A stretch of 64,000 bases of DNA from Triticum aestivum (Eukaryota; Streptophyta; Magnoliopsida; Poales; Poaceae): contig NC_057800.1 of assembly GCF_018294505.1 (NCBI RefSeq), positions 471,244,955-471,308,954 on the forward strand. Direction: 5' to 3'. Below are positions 1-11,266 of the stretch, one piece after another. The notes under the pieces are model-generated. The model did no database searches and was not told where the DNA came from. It worked only from the letters and a program-made list of their open reading frames with translations. Positions within the stretch are counted from its first letter, which is position 1, and every line of letters begins with the position of its first letter. The position numbers and the translations under genes are program-made.

Positions 1-50
1 TTCGATATCGGCTTCCGCTTGAGGACAAGTGCGGCCTAAGCTTGGGGAGT
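1..50 (+). mobile_element. 3' end of a Gypsy internal region with polypurine tract
   Basis: These bases directly precede a TG-starting LTR and end in a purine-rich tract (AAGCTTGGGGAGT, about 38-50), the expected position of the plus-strand priming site. The rest of the element lies left of the window. The tract resembles the AAGCTTGGGGATGC tract before the LTR at 15396, so the two elements probably belong to related lineages. Confidence 0.7.
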
Positions 51-1558
51 TGATACGTCCATTTTGCATCATGCTTTTATATCGATATTTATTGCATTAT
101 GGGCTATTATTACACATTATGTCACAATACTTATGCCTATTCTCTCTTATTTTACAAGGTTTACACGAAGAGGGAGAATGTCGGTAGCTGGAATTCTGGG
201 CTGGAAAAGGAGCAAATATTAGAGACCTATTCTGCACAACTCCAAAAGTCCTAAAACTCCACGGAAGTCAGTTTCAGAATATAAAAATATTGGGCGAAGG
301 AAGCACCAGAGGGGGCCACCCACCATCCACGAGGGTGGGGGGCGCGCCCAGGGGGGTAGGGCGCGCCCCCACCCTCGTGGGCCCCCTGGCAGGCCTCCAG
401 TGCCCATCTTTGGCTATATGAGGTCTTTTTCCCTGGAAAAAAATCATAAGCAAGCTTACGGGATGAAACTCCACTGCCACAAGGCGGAACCAATCTAGGA
501 CTCTAACGGAGTTGTTCTGCCGGGGAAACATACCTTCGGGAGGGGGAAATCATCACCATCATCATCACCATCGATCCTCTCATCAGGAGGGGGTCAATCT
601 CCATCAACATCCTCACCAACACCATCTCATCTCAAACCCTAGTTCATCTCTTGTATCCAATATTTGCCTCAAAACCTCAGATTGGTACTTGTGGGTTGCT
701 AGTAGTGTTGATTACTCCTTGTAGTTGATGCTAGTTTGTTTATTTGGTGGAAGATCATATGTTCATATTCTTTATGCATATTAATACCCTTCTGATTTTG
801 AACATGAATATGCTTTGTGAGTAGTTACTTTTGTTCCTGAGGACATGGGAGAAGTCTTGCTATAAGTAGTCATGTGAATTTGGTATTCGTTCGATATTCT
901 GATGAGATGTATGTTGTCTTTCCTCTAGTGGTGTCATGTGAACGCGACTACATGACACTTCACCATTGTTTGGGTCTAGGGGAAGGCATTGGGCAGTAAT
1001 AAGTAGATGATGGGTTGCTAGAGTGACAGAAGCTTAAACCCTAGTTTATGCGTTGCTTCGTAAGGGGCTGATTTGGATCCATATGTTTCATGCTATGGTT
1101 AGGTTTAACTTAATACTTCTTTTCTAGTTGCAGATGCTTGCAAGAGGGGTTAATCATAAGTGGGATGCTTGTCCAAGGAAGGGCAGTACCCAAGCACCGG
1201 TCCACCCACATATCAAATTATCAAAGTAACGAACGCGAATCATATGAACGTGATGAAAACTTGCTTGACGATAATTCTCATGTGTCCTCGGGAGTGTTTT
1301 CCTTTATATAAGAGTTTGTCCAGGCTTGTCCTTTGCTATAAAAAGGATTGGGCCATCTTGCTGCACCTGATTTACTTTTGTTACTTGTTACCCATTACAA
1401 ATTACCTTATCACAAAACTATCTGTTACCGACAATTTCAGTGCTTGTAGAGAATACCTTACTGAAAACTGCTTATCATTTCCTTCTGCTCCTCGTTGGGT
1501 TCGACACTCTTACTTACCGAAAGTACTACGATAGATCCCCTATACTTGTGGGTCATTA
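51..1558 (+). mobile_element. 3' LTR of a Gypsy-type retrotransposon
   Basis: The LTR starts TGATACGTCCATTTTGCATC directly after a polypurine tract and ends near CTTGTGGGTCATTA, where the expected terminal CA appears mutated to TA. Its length of about 1.5 kb fits Gypsy LTRs of this kind. A CTTTATATAAG motif near 1302 and CTATAAAAAGG near 1337 are candidate TATA boxes. The same LTR start occurs in reverse at 25761. The short open frames inside (for example a His-rich one near 512-724) are not genes. The exact 3' border is uncertain by a few bases because the 5' copy and left TSD are outside the window. Confidence 0.8.
328..379. repeat. GC-rich inverted repeat inside the LTR
   Basis: Two arms of 22 and 21 bases (328-349 and 359-379) are reverse complements except for one G-run length difference, with a 9-base loop between them. 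Each arm contains GGCGCGCC. It begins 278 bases into the LTR. Related imperfect inverted repeats sit at nearly the same offset in three other LTRs in this window. Confidence 0.85.
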
Positions 1559-2213
1559 GAAGGTTCATGTACCTCTCGGTAGTGTACACCAACGACCCGG
1601 TCTGGGTGGAGCACTCCATCCACATCATGGAGTTGTTGCTTGCCGCGGAGAAGTACAAGGTAGTCGGGTTCGACCTTGAGTACACCTGCGCTCATGCTGG
1701 GTCTCGTCCCAAGGTTGTCGTCGCCTAGATGTGTGTGCGCCACCACATCCTCATCTACCACTACTGCCTGTATCCACAAGGCCTTGCGAGCGTTTCGCCA
1801 GGTTTGTCAACAGCCCCAACTACATGTTCACTACGGTGGACATCACCAACGATGTAAAGGCGCTCGAGAATTCGGGCATCGCCTGCCAGAATCTTTTCGA
1901 CATCTTGGGCCAATACAAGATCTGGGGCAGCTAGGAGCATGAGAAGGACTCACTGTTTCACCTCGCCGAGGCCATCATCGACCCCTACTGAAGAGACATG
2001 AAGGTTTCGTGCAACAAGAACAAGTGTGCCTGGCACTCCGCCTGGATGGAGAAACTCGGCAAAGCTCATGTCGTGTACGCGGCCAAGGAGGCGTACACGA
2101 GCTACGACATGTACAGGCGGATCGTTGACATGAGGAAGTGCCTCCTTCCCCAAAACGGCCAGGGATCCAACCGGAAGCAGAGCAATGGAAAGCGTCGTCG
2201 CAACAATAAGTAG
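1559..2213 (+). pseudogene. 3'-5' exonuclease-like (DEDD family) pseudogene
   Basis: Translation gives pieces reminiscent of plant WRN-exonuclease-like proteins with an RNase H-like fold: a VVGFDLEYT segment, typical of exonuclease motif I (Asp/Glu), near 1660-1685; a CVRHHILIYHYC segment near 1732-1770; a TVDITNDVKALENSGI segment near 1837-1880; and a C-terminal YAAKEAYTSYDMYRRI segment near 2075-2120. The frame is broken by an in-frame TAG at 1726 (probably from CAG), a frameshift between about 1775 and 1790, a TAG at 1932 and a TGA at 1989. The 5' end may be cut by the LTR ending at 1558, since no start codon precedes the homologous part. Active enzymes of this family remove nucleotides from nucleic acid 3' ends; this copy cannot make one. 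The family call rests on motif recognition only. Confidence 0.6.
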
Positions 2214-2569
2214 ATGATTAGATCTTCGTTTCTCCTACTTTAGCATGCATGTAATTGCTTGCTTTGGTGTGTGGAAATGTTATGTGTGTAGTCACTTGTG
2301 TAATTGTATGCTTAATTTGGTTATGCAATGCTGTGTTTTTAGGTATATATGTTGATACTCTGTAGATAGAGCGTAGATGTTGTGTGGACAAAAAAAATCA
2401 CATCGCACACGGTCTAAACAATGTAACCCGTCGGTGATGTTTTCATCAATCACTCACAATTGTATACTAGTAATCATTTGCTCACAACACACACGACTTT
2501 TTAGCAGTGATTGTCTGTGTTGTTATCGGTCTTCACCCTTCCTTCTGCCATTGTTCGATCGTCTTCTCC
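2214..2569. other. Spacer and probable promoter/5' UTR of the DUF295 gene
   Basis: AT-rich, with no open frame of note. It would contain the 3' flank of the exonuclease pseudogene and the promoter and 5' UTR of the following gene. I see no unambiguous TATA box. Confidence 0.4.
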
Positions 2570-3527
2570 ATGGAGGGAACAGGCCGGAAACGACCCCGTT
2601 ATTCTTGCCACGATCTGAATGATGACGCGGTGGAGGAACTCATTGATCGGTGCGATGTCATCACCTCGGCTAGTATGGCAGGTACGTTCAAGACCATTCT
2701 CGACTCAACTAATAACATCATTACAAGCAACCCAAGGGTCCAGGAGCGGTTTGATCTCCCCTATCTTGTTCGTCGTGACCCAGCTGACTGGCGCGGGGGC
2801 AACGGAAGCCTCGCCTTGTGCAAGTTGATGCCACTTGATAATGATACATGTGATGTTAAGATGACATCGCTTGAGGGAAAGGCTTGGGCAGGTGCAAATG
2901 AAGATTGGGTTGTTTATATTGGGTACAACTGTGAGTGGGAACTTGTCAATGTGTACACTAGTCACCGGGTTCCACTTCCAAAAATCTCAGACTGCCCAGA
3001 GGTTGAGCACACAGATGATCTACGTGAGTTCGAATACGATCATGGTAATTGTCATCTACAGAAGATAGCAATTTGTCGAGTTCCCAGCCGCTCTTGGGAT
3101 TACACGAACAATGAAGTTGTTGCTATCTTCGACAAGCCTGTTGCCTTCCTTACTTCCACGCCTCGATGGATATTGCTCAAAAATCAATTTCTGTACATGG
3201 ATGAGTACTGTGATGCAATTCAATACGAAGGTCTTGTGTTTTTTGCCACCACTCGTGGCACTGTTTTTGCATGGAACCATCATGCTTTCCGTACGTTTGT
3301 CTTCCGCTGTAATTATAATTGTTTCATCCACATGCATGCGGGTTAGCTAGTTTCCCTTTACTAATTAATAACCTTCTTGTGTTTCCAAGGTCCCGTGAAC
3401 ATTTCACCACCTATACTTGAAAATTTTTATAACCAAGGGGGAGATGAAGATGCTGATGATCACGAGCATGAGGATGAGCATGACCCATATACTCCGTGGC
3501 GCCTGTCAACTTATTCCGATGGATCAC
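2570..3527 (+). pseudogene. DUF295/F-box-type gene, 5' part, interrupted by a retrotransposon
   Basis: ATG at 2570 (MEGTGRKRPRYS...) is preferred over the in-frame ATG at 2507 because the family similarity starts after it. Exon 1 is 2570-3290. A 99-bp intron (GTACGT donor at 3291, CCAAG acceptor ending 3389) joins in matching phase to exon 2 at 3390. The N-terminus (LNDDAVEELIDRC) resembles a degenerate F-box. The middle has DUF295 beta-propeller signatures: a VVAIFDKP run, PRWILL, and GTVFAWNHHAF. An acidic Asp/Glu/His-rich insertion follows in exon 2 (about 3440-3490). The frame is cut at 3527 by an insertion. Intact DUF295/SKIP23-like proteins are thought to be SCF ubiquitin-ligase adaptors. 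The remainder of the gene is at 13457-13905. Confidence 0.75.
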
Positions 3528-5198
3528 TGAAAGTGCAACTATCCCTGGGTGGTTTTGGTAATTCCTAACAACATATAGCTCATTGAGCTAATGCTATTCC
3601 AAGATGAATATTTCAGGAAAGCTCAATGGTTTGCATGGCATGGATTAGAAAGTGGACCCTTCAAAATTCTAAGGATAAAAGATTGGCTCAAGCTCAAAGC
3701 ACAAGACTCTACATTTTCTATTTTAGTGATCCAAGATCACATTGAGTCTATAGGAAAAGCCAATACTATTAAGAGGGGATGAGGTGTTGCCTAATGGCTT
3801 GCTTGATCAAAGTGCTTAGTGATATGCTCCAAAACCCTCAACTACTTTCTCACATCCACATATGTCCCAAACCAAATATCCAACTCGGCCCCACCGATTC
3901 TTTCTATCCGGCGCCACCGAGTTCAGTTGACATAGCCACCACCAGAAACCCTAGTCTTATCGGTCTCACCAATAGGGATCTCGGTCTCACCGAGATGGGA
4001 TTGTAATCTCTCTGTTTCCCTTTGTAACGTTTCGGTCAAACCGAGATGAGCAATCGGTCCCACCGAGATTGCAATGTAAACTCTCTGTTTCCCTTTTGTA
4101 ACACTTCGGTCCAACCGAGATGAGCGAATCGGTCCCACCGACTTTGCCTGAACAACTCTCTGTCAGTCCATTACCAAAATCGGTCTCACCGAGTTTGTGT
4201 AATTGATCTCACCGAGATTACATTATGCCCTAACCCTAACGAAATCGGTCCCACCAAGTTGACATGTTGGTCCCACCGAGAATCCTAACGTTCACATTTT
4301 GAACTAAATCGGTCTGACTGAGTTTCATGATTCGGTCCCAATGAGTTTGGTGATTTGTGTGTAACGGTTAGATATTGTGTGGAGGCTATTTATACCCCTC
4401 TACCCACTCTTCATTCATGGAGAGAGCCATCAGAACATGCCTACACTTCCAATACATATTTTTTGAGAGAGAACCACCTACACTTGTGTTGAGGTCAAGA
4501 TATTCCATTCCAACCACATAAATCTTGATCTCTAGCCTTCCCCAAGTTGCTTTCCACTCAAATCTCCTTTCTACCAAATCCAATCCTATGAGAGAGAGTT
4601 GAGTGTTGGGGAGACTATCGTTTTGAAGCACAAGAGCAAGGAGTTCATCATCAACACACCATTTGTTACTTCTTGGAGAGTGGTGTCTCCTAGATTGGCT
4701 AGGTGTCACTTGGGAGCCTCTGACAAGATTGTGGAGTTGAACCAAGGAGTTTGTAAGGGCAAGGAGATCGCCTACTTCATGAAGATCTACCCTAGTGAGG
4801 CAAGTCCTTCGTGGGCGACGCCCAAGGTGGGATAGACAAGGTTGCTTCTTCGTGGACCCTTCGTGGGTGGAGCCCTCCGTGGACTCGCGCAACCGTTACC
4901 CTTCGTGGGTTGAAGTCTCCATCAACGTGGATGTATGATAGCACCACCTATCGGAACCACGGATAAAAAATCTCTGTGTCAACATTGTGTTTTCTCCCTC
5001 AAACTCATCTCTTTACCTTCATATGCAATTGTTTTACATTCCACTGCTATACTCTTAGAATTGCATGTGTAGGTTGATTGCTTGACTTGTACTATGTTGC
5101 TAACATCTGCCGAGAACTAAAATTGGGAAAAGGCTAGATTTTTTTTATTTGCTCAAGTAGTCCAATCACCCCCCTCTAGACATACTTTCGATCCTACA
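3528..5198 (+). repeat. 5' LTR of gag-only element copy 1
   Basis: 1671 bp, starting TGAAAGTGCAACTATCCC right after the TSD and ending TTTCGATCCTACA two bases before the PBS. It carries an array of TCGGTNNNACCGA-type palindromes (about 3870-4350) followed by a TATA box at 4386-4396. Confidence 0.9.
3870..4396 (+). promoter_or_regulatory. LTR promoter: palindrome array plus TATA box
   Basis: About fourteen copies of a hyphenated palindrome of the form TCGGT-NNN-ACCGA (for example ATCGGTCCCACCGAGATTG) lie between about 3870 and 4350, spaced roughly 25-50 bp. A TATA-like CTATTTATACC follows at 4386-4396. The layout suggests U3 upstream elements and a core promoter. The same arrangement is seen in the 3' LTR (12140-12656), in copy 2, and before ORF2. 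A regulatory role is inferred. Confidence 0.6.
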
Positions 5199-5200
5199 AG

Positions 5201-5212
5201 TGGTATCAGAGC
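5201..5212 (+). other. Primer-binding site (initiator Met tRNA type)
   Basis: TGGTATCAGAGC, two bases after the 5' LTR, is complementary to the 3' end of plant initiator methionine tRNA, the usual primer of Copia and many Gypsy elements. Confidence 0.9.
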
Positions 5213-5283
5213 TTTGGTCTCCATTTGCTTTGATTTCCATATCTTTTGGTGGTCATAGCCTTGGTTTCACAACCTAGGAGAGT

Positions 5284-7463
5284 ATGGCGTCTTGTGAGGG
5301 AAATTACCATCATAGAGGTCCTTACTTCGATGGTACAAATTTTGCTAGTTGGAAGCATAAGATGAAAATGCATATTCTTGGACATAACCCCGTCGTTTGG
5401 GCTATTGTGTGTATTGGCTTGCAAGGTGAATTGTTTGATGGGAGATAACCAAACCATGAAGCTACCGTGGAAGAGTTGAAGATGCTACAATACAATGCTC
5501 AAGCTTGTGATATTCTCTTCAATGGATTGTGCCCCAAAGAATTCAACAAAATCAGCTGTCTTGAGAATGCAAAGGAAATTTGGGATACTTTGATTGATAT
5601 GCACGAAGGTACCGACTCCATCAAGGAATCCAAATTGGATGTGCTTCAAAGTCAACTTGACAAGTTCAAAATGAAGGATGGTGAAGGTGTCACTGAAATG
5701 TATTCTAGGCTTGCTCTCATCACAAATGAGATTGCCGGTTTAGGAAGTTAAGAGATGGCCGACAAATTCATCATCAAGAAGATCCTAGGAGCCTTGGTTG
5801 GAAAATATGATACCGTGTGCACATTGATCCAAATGATGCCCAAATACAAAGATCTCAAGCCAATGGAGGTCATTGGAAGAATTGTTGCTCATGAGATGTC
5901 ACTCGAGGATAAGGAAGAGCTTCACAACAAGTCAAGTGGTGCTTACAAGCCTCATGTGATGCTCCAACATCATCAAGCGAGAAACAAACCTTCAATGAAG
6001 AATTGAGCCTGATGGTAAAGAACTTCAACAAGTTCTACATGAGTAGAAGCAAAGAAAGAAGTCCCAAGTCAAGGTCCTACAGTGACAAAAGATCTTCTAG
6101 TCGTGAGCATAATTGCTACAATTGTGGAAGACCCGGACACTACTCCAATGAGTGTACGGCTCCCTACAAAAGAAGAGAAGATTCTCCCAAAAGAAGAAGT
6201 AGAAGAGAAAAATCACCACCAAGATAAAGGAGGAGTAGAGATGATCGTTATGAACGAAAACCCTCTCGGAGAAGCAAGGATTCGAAAAGGAAAGAAAAGT
6301 CATCAAGGAGCTACACAAAAAGAAGACATCAAGCTCAGGTTGGTGAATGGGTATCCATCTCCGACTCCGACAATCACTCTGAAAGAAGTTATCACTCCGA
6401 CTCCAAATATACTCAAGATGAAGGTGCTGCCGGTCTAGCACTTGTGTCAACCAACTCCTATGACATATTTGATTCACCAAATGAAGGAATTGGAAGGTGC
6501 TTCATGGACAAAGGTCCAAAGGTAACACATCCCGAGTATGTTGATTTCAATAGTGATGAAGATGATTTGCTAGGTGATGATGATTTACTTGTTGACAACT
6601 CTAGTGATGAAAACTATGATGAAACATCAATTAATTATGCTAATCAAGATAAAACGAATGATGATAAGAAGGAGATTGAGCGTCTAACTAAAGAACTAAA
6701 CACTCTTAAGTTAGCTCATGAAACTACCTTGGAAAATCATCGAGAACTTTTAAAGACTCATGATAAGCTACGCTTTGAAAAGCTCAACCTTGAGCAAGAG
6801 CATGAGTTTTTAAAGGCAATCAGTGATGATCTTCGCAAGAAAAGTTCTTCTTACATTGTCAAGCGTTTACTCTTGTCTACTTACATGCCACAAGTTAAAT
6901 CTAGCAACAAGAGCAAGAAAGATTCTTCATCTAGTAGTAACAACAATCATGCTAAATCCAATATTGTTGCTTCTAGTAGTTCTCTTGATTCCTCTAATGA
7001 TTCTCTTAGCCAAGTTACACTTGAGCAAGAAAATAGCTTATTGAAGGGAATTATAGAGAAAGGTGTTTACAAGAGCCTTGCTGGGAGTAAGAAATTTGAG
7101 GAAATTATACGCAAGCAAGGAAGACACCGGAAGAATCAAGGTGTTGGTTTTGAACGAAAGTTCAATGCCAATGGAGTTGAGTGGGAAGAAAATCAATACC
7201 CCAAGACGAAGTTTGTTCCTCAACAAGAGAAGTATGATCCTACTTATTTCAAAGGAACACAATCTCAAGATGATCTTCCACCACAAGACCACAAGCAAAA
7301 AGGCAAGGGCAAGCTTCAAGAGGAGATTGATGCATTCGAGGAAGCTCCCAAAGCCTTGGTCAAGTGGGTTCCCAAGACTACATCAAGTTCTACTTCACCA
7401 AGTACAACTACAACTCCAAGGATTCCCATCAAGATGGTGTGCATCCTGAAGAAGAAGAACTAG
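5284..7463 (+). pseudogene. ORF1: copia-type Gag with CCHC zinc knuckle (degraded)
   Basis: The start at 5284 (ATGGCGTCTTGTGAGG) matches the equivalent ATG of copy 2. The first third resembles the UBN2/copia Gag domain, with segments such as FNGLCPKEFNKI and EIWDTLIDMHEG. A CCHC knuckle CYNCGRPGHYSNEC is at 6114-6155, flanked by Arg/Ser-rich stretches. The C-terminal half has a predicted coiled coil (about 6670-6840) and Ser-rich linkers, then a basic end. Breaks include TAA codons near 5446 and 5749, a frameshift near 5950 and a stop at about 6225. The role in a working copy would be capsid formation and RNA packaging. Protease, integrase and RT do not follow, unlike in a full copia polyprotein. 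Confidence 0.8.
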
Positions 7464-8334
7464 AGAATTCTTGAGGGTGACTCCGCCAACATACTTCACT
7501 CTTATCATCTTGGCGAGGACAAGTGCAAACAACTTCCATATCATGCACTAGTTCAAGGAGTCACAAACCCTCATGTTGGTAAGACAAGGGACAAGGTAAC
7601 CTAATGCTTCCATGGACATCATCTTGTGTACACATCACTCTATGTCTATGGATATGCTTGTTTGTTCCTTGTGGGACTAACCCATGTAGGTATTGAAAGT
7701 GCAACTCACTCCAAAGGATTGCTCCGAATGATCTACATCAACATTGAGCATCCACATCTTCAACACCTACATGAGGTCATCATCGACAAAACCCAAGGTT
7801 AGTTGATCCCTCTTAGGGGGGGTATCACATCTAGGGGGAGCTTTACTCTAATCAATTGAGTTAAAGCAACTCTAATGGTGTGAGCACAACAATGCTTTAT
7901 GTAAAAGTGGCAACCCCACTTGTGCTTAAACGATGAGTATGACCTACGATCAAATGTTCTCATTTGACTCCTAAGTCAATATACTCATATATAGATGACC
8001 TAGTCATCGCCAATTGCTTGATAGATGCTAGAGTGTTTGTGTATGCTTTGTCACATATTTCTTTTGCCATCTTATTGTGTGAGCATGTTGGTTGCATACT
8101 TTACCCACTCGAGGACATCCATTTGTTGCTTTGATTGTTTGTCCTTTTTATCTTTCGCCAAATGGATGGACAAGAATGCCTAAGAACTCCCTCTAGCTAT
8201 CTATGCTTTTCTCGTCTCAAACTCTATTCATGCTACATCACAAAGTTTGAACAAGTTAGATTCGAACCACTCTATGTGAGGAGCACTCAGAGTTCCCAAT
8301 TTGTCATAGACTTAAACTTCCAAAACCTCTTTGT
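7464..8334 (+). other. Internal spacer of gag-only element
   Basis: No coding signal. TGAAAGTGCAACT at 7694-7706 repeats the first 13 bases of the LTR, 231 bp after the ORF1 stop. Copy 2 has TGAAAGTGCAA at the same offset. The stretch may carry the ORF1 3' UTR and the distal part of the ORF2 promoter. Confidence 0.5.
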
Positions 8335-9221
8335 GTATCTGGTCTGGCCGATTCATCCTTTTCGGTCCTACCGAGATCACTTAGGTGATCTAGGTTTTCA
8401 ATCTCGGTGCAACCGATTAGAACCTTTCGGTCACACCGAGTTGCAGTAACTGCCTGCAGTTTTGCATCTCGGTGCCACCGAGTCGTTCCACTCGGTCACA
8501 CCGACAGGGTTAGGTTATATATACCGATGGGCCAAAATTTGGAAAAATTTCCGAACCTCCTCGCCCGCGCATAACCTACTCTGCCTCCTCGGGTCTCCGG
8601 ATCGTCCTCTCGTCACCAGCGACCTCCCACCGCTGGTCTCCGCTGCCATCAACAGAAATCTTCACCGCCGTTGCCGCCGTAGCAAGTTCGCCGCCGAACT
8701 AGGGTACAAACTTGATCTTTGTGCTAATCCATAACTCTGATTCTTAGCACATTGCTTTGCCATGATCTTTGCCACGATTGAAATCATCCTGTCCAGCGAA
8801 AACATCCCGTAGATTAGTTTTGATTTGAAAATTTAGGGTTAGGTCTCCGCCAAATTCATCTCGGACCGACCGAGTTGTAGAAATCGGTCTCACTGATTTT
8901 GGCCTAGGCCAGAGCGCACGCATTTTCGGTCTGACCGAAAATTGCAAATCGGTGTGACCGAGTTCAATTCTCTGTGAAACCCTAGCAGTCTCGGTGCCAC
9001 CGAACTATGACTCGGTCTAATCGAGTTCACTAATTTAGGTTCCAAAAACTGCGTCGGTATCATCGAGTTTACAAATCGGTAGATCCGAAATGCTTTTTGT
9101 GAAGAACTAAAACTAAGTTTTTAAGTCATCCTTGTTGCAAAACTCATGTACTTTGTGATGCTCATCTACTCTACCTCGTCTATAATCTATTCACAGGGTC
9201 TGCTGACAGTTTGCCTGCATG
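8335..9221 (+). promoter_or_regulatory. Putative internal promoter, leader and 5' UTR intron for ORF2
   Basis: Five TCGGTNNNACCGA-type palindromes between about 8355 and 8505 are followed by a TATA box (TTATATATA, 8515-8523), then a GC-rich leader (8560-8700). A plausible intron runs from GTACAA at 8704 to TCACAG ending 9196, and contains about eight more palindromes. ORF2 starts at 9222. The same order is conserved in copy 2 (TATA at 35641-35650, about 700 bp before the ORF2 ATG in each). This looks like a separate transcription unit; both promoter and intron are inferred. Confidence 0.5.
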
Positions 9222-11266
9222 ATGTCTAACCAAAGTGATAGCCAGAACAAGTCTAAGGAGCAGGTTCAACTAAGTGAGGGCACTAGTCCCTCCAGTTCAT
9301 TTGATGATGGCAGCAGGAGCACACCAAGTAACTTGCCAAAGGCAGCCACCAGAACAAGAAAGAAGAAGACCTCGGATTCAGAGGATGAGGATTATGTGGC
9401 TGTTGAGGAAGAAGTCAGCTCTAAGAAAAAGGTGCTGAAAAGGAGTATGGCTCAGCTACTACAGTCAAGCCAGGGATGCATAAGAAGGCACCAGCAAATA
9501 GAGTCCCCATGTCTAAGGCCAGAGCATCCACTGCTGAAACCTCCAAGCCATCTGAAGAGGCAGTTGGAGAAGGCAAGAAAAGGAAGGAAAGGGTCAAGAA
9601 GACCACTACCAGAGTGCTTGGATGATCATCAATTGTGAGAGATGATGATGAAGAGGAAGAGGATGCTGCACCAGCACCCAAAGCTTAAAAGCTCATGGGA
9701 GATGCAATCAGATCAGGGGCTACTCCATCTAAGCCCAAAGCTGCTCCCAAGGGAGCTGCTCCAGCTCAGAAGCCCAAGAGAAGCACTAGAAACATTTCTG
9801 CTGAGGAAATGAACAAGGCCCCAGTGCCTGAAGCTGCTGAAGAAGATGAAACTCAAGTGCTAAGGAAGTTGAAACCCAAGATCCCTGACCACGATGATGC
9901 ACATCCAGTTGCAGAAAACATGAAAATCAGGAAGGATGCGGGATTGAGACTATGGAGAGAGTCTGATCCATATGCTATCAGGAGAAGAACTGTTGTGGAC
10001 TACAGGTTTCACACTAAGGAACAGCGGGACTTCTATGAGACAATGTTGCTTGACAAGAAGCCCATTGTGTGTGATATGAGATGGGTAGAATGGGAGTACA
10101 TCCAGAAGAATGAAGATCACTATCCTAGAGTGTATGATAGTTTTAAGGCATGTGGAGTTGATGAATTCGTTGCACAAAAGCTCACCAAGTGGAATGATGA
10201 GGTGATCATACAGTTCTACTCCACTGCCCATTTCTATCCAGATGGGAAGATTATTTGGATGTCTGAGGGTACCAGGTACCATTCATCTGTTGATGAATGG
10301 GCTCAGTTGATCAATGCCCCAAAAGAAAGTGAGGATGACTTGGATGTATATGCTGAGAAGAAGAAAGACCACGACACAATGGCCAACATGTATAAAGAGA
10401 TCCCAGATGTTGCTTTGGATACACACAAGTTTGGATCTGTCCACTGCTTGTTGTCTGGTCTGCCTACCATAAACTGGATTCTGAGGCACACACTGCTACC
10501 CAAGTCAGATGATCACAAGATGATCAGAGGACATGCTATAAACTTGCTGCACATATTTGATGTCCCACAGAAGTTCAAGGTCATGAGTTTGATTGTTGAG
10601 ACAATCAAGAGGACTGCTGTTGACCAGAAGAGAAGTTGTGGGTATGCCCCACAAATTCAGGAGCTCATTAACTCAAAGATGGGCACAGGCACATATCTTT
10701 TGGATAAGGAACACCTGCCCATATACCCCGATTTTGAAGACAACACCGTGGTGATGGATGAAAATGAACCATCTTCAGCTCAAGCACATGAGAAGAGAGA
10801 GAAGGCAAGGGCAGAGAAAGCTGCAAGGATGCCAACTGCTGAAGAGGCATCTCAGGCCTTCTTGAAGACCAAGCAAGATCGGCTTGGATATCTGATTCAA
10901 GCTACACTGAGGATTTAGAAGGGCTTGGCCACCCTGACTCAGAACCAGGAGAGCTTGGAGAGGATTGTTGAGTAGAAGTTCTATGATCTGGATGTCAAGG
11001 TAACTGAGATCCAAACTACAGTTGAGCAGCTACAGGAGGAAGCCGAGGAGAAGAAGGGCAAGTCCACTACTGATGCTTTCAAGAGGGTGCCACGAGGTCC
11101 AAGGTCTGCTGTAGTGCCTATGATAGAAACTTGAGCTTCAGTGTCAGCACCCACAACCACAGCTCCAGTGCCACCTCCAGCACCCACTCCATCAGCTCCA
11201 ACTACTTCATCGGAAGTCTTCGTCCTTGGAGTTCTCTCTACACCACCTCCCGAAGATCAAGCCTGA
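9222..11266 (+). pseudogene. ORF2: plant transposon protein-like product (degraded)
   Basis: The start at 9222 (MSNQSDSQNKSKEQ) agrees with copy 2. The N-terminal third is low-complexity, rich in Ser, Lys, Glu, Pro and Ala. The middle (about 10010-10700) matches what I recall as the 'putative plant transposon protein' domain, with segments FYSTAHFYPDGKIIWMSEG and LRHTLLPKSDDHKMIRGHA. The C-terminal part looks coiled-coil, then Pro/Thr/Ala-rich, ending PPPEDQA. Breaks are a frameshift between about 9435 and 9690 and stops at 10916, about 10973 and about 11131. Function is unknown; no catalytic motif is visible. It carries no RT, integrase or protease signature. Confidence 0.7.

Noticed and set aside
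512..724. Open frame with a run of seven histidines
   Set aside because: Lies inside a Gypsy LTR and comes from a CAT/CAC-rich repeat; no protein similarity.
1160..1534. 124-codon open frame
   Set aside because: Entirely within the LTR ending at 1558.
3870..4350. CRISPR-like array
   Set aside because: The repeats are short palindromes at irregular spacing within a plant LTR, with no leader or cas genes.
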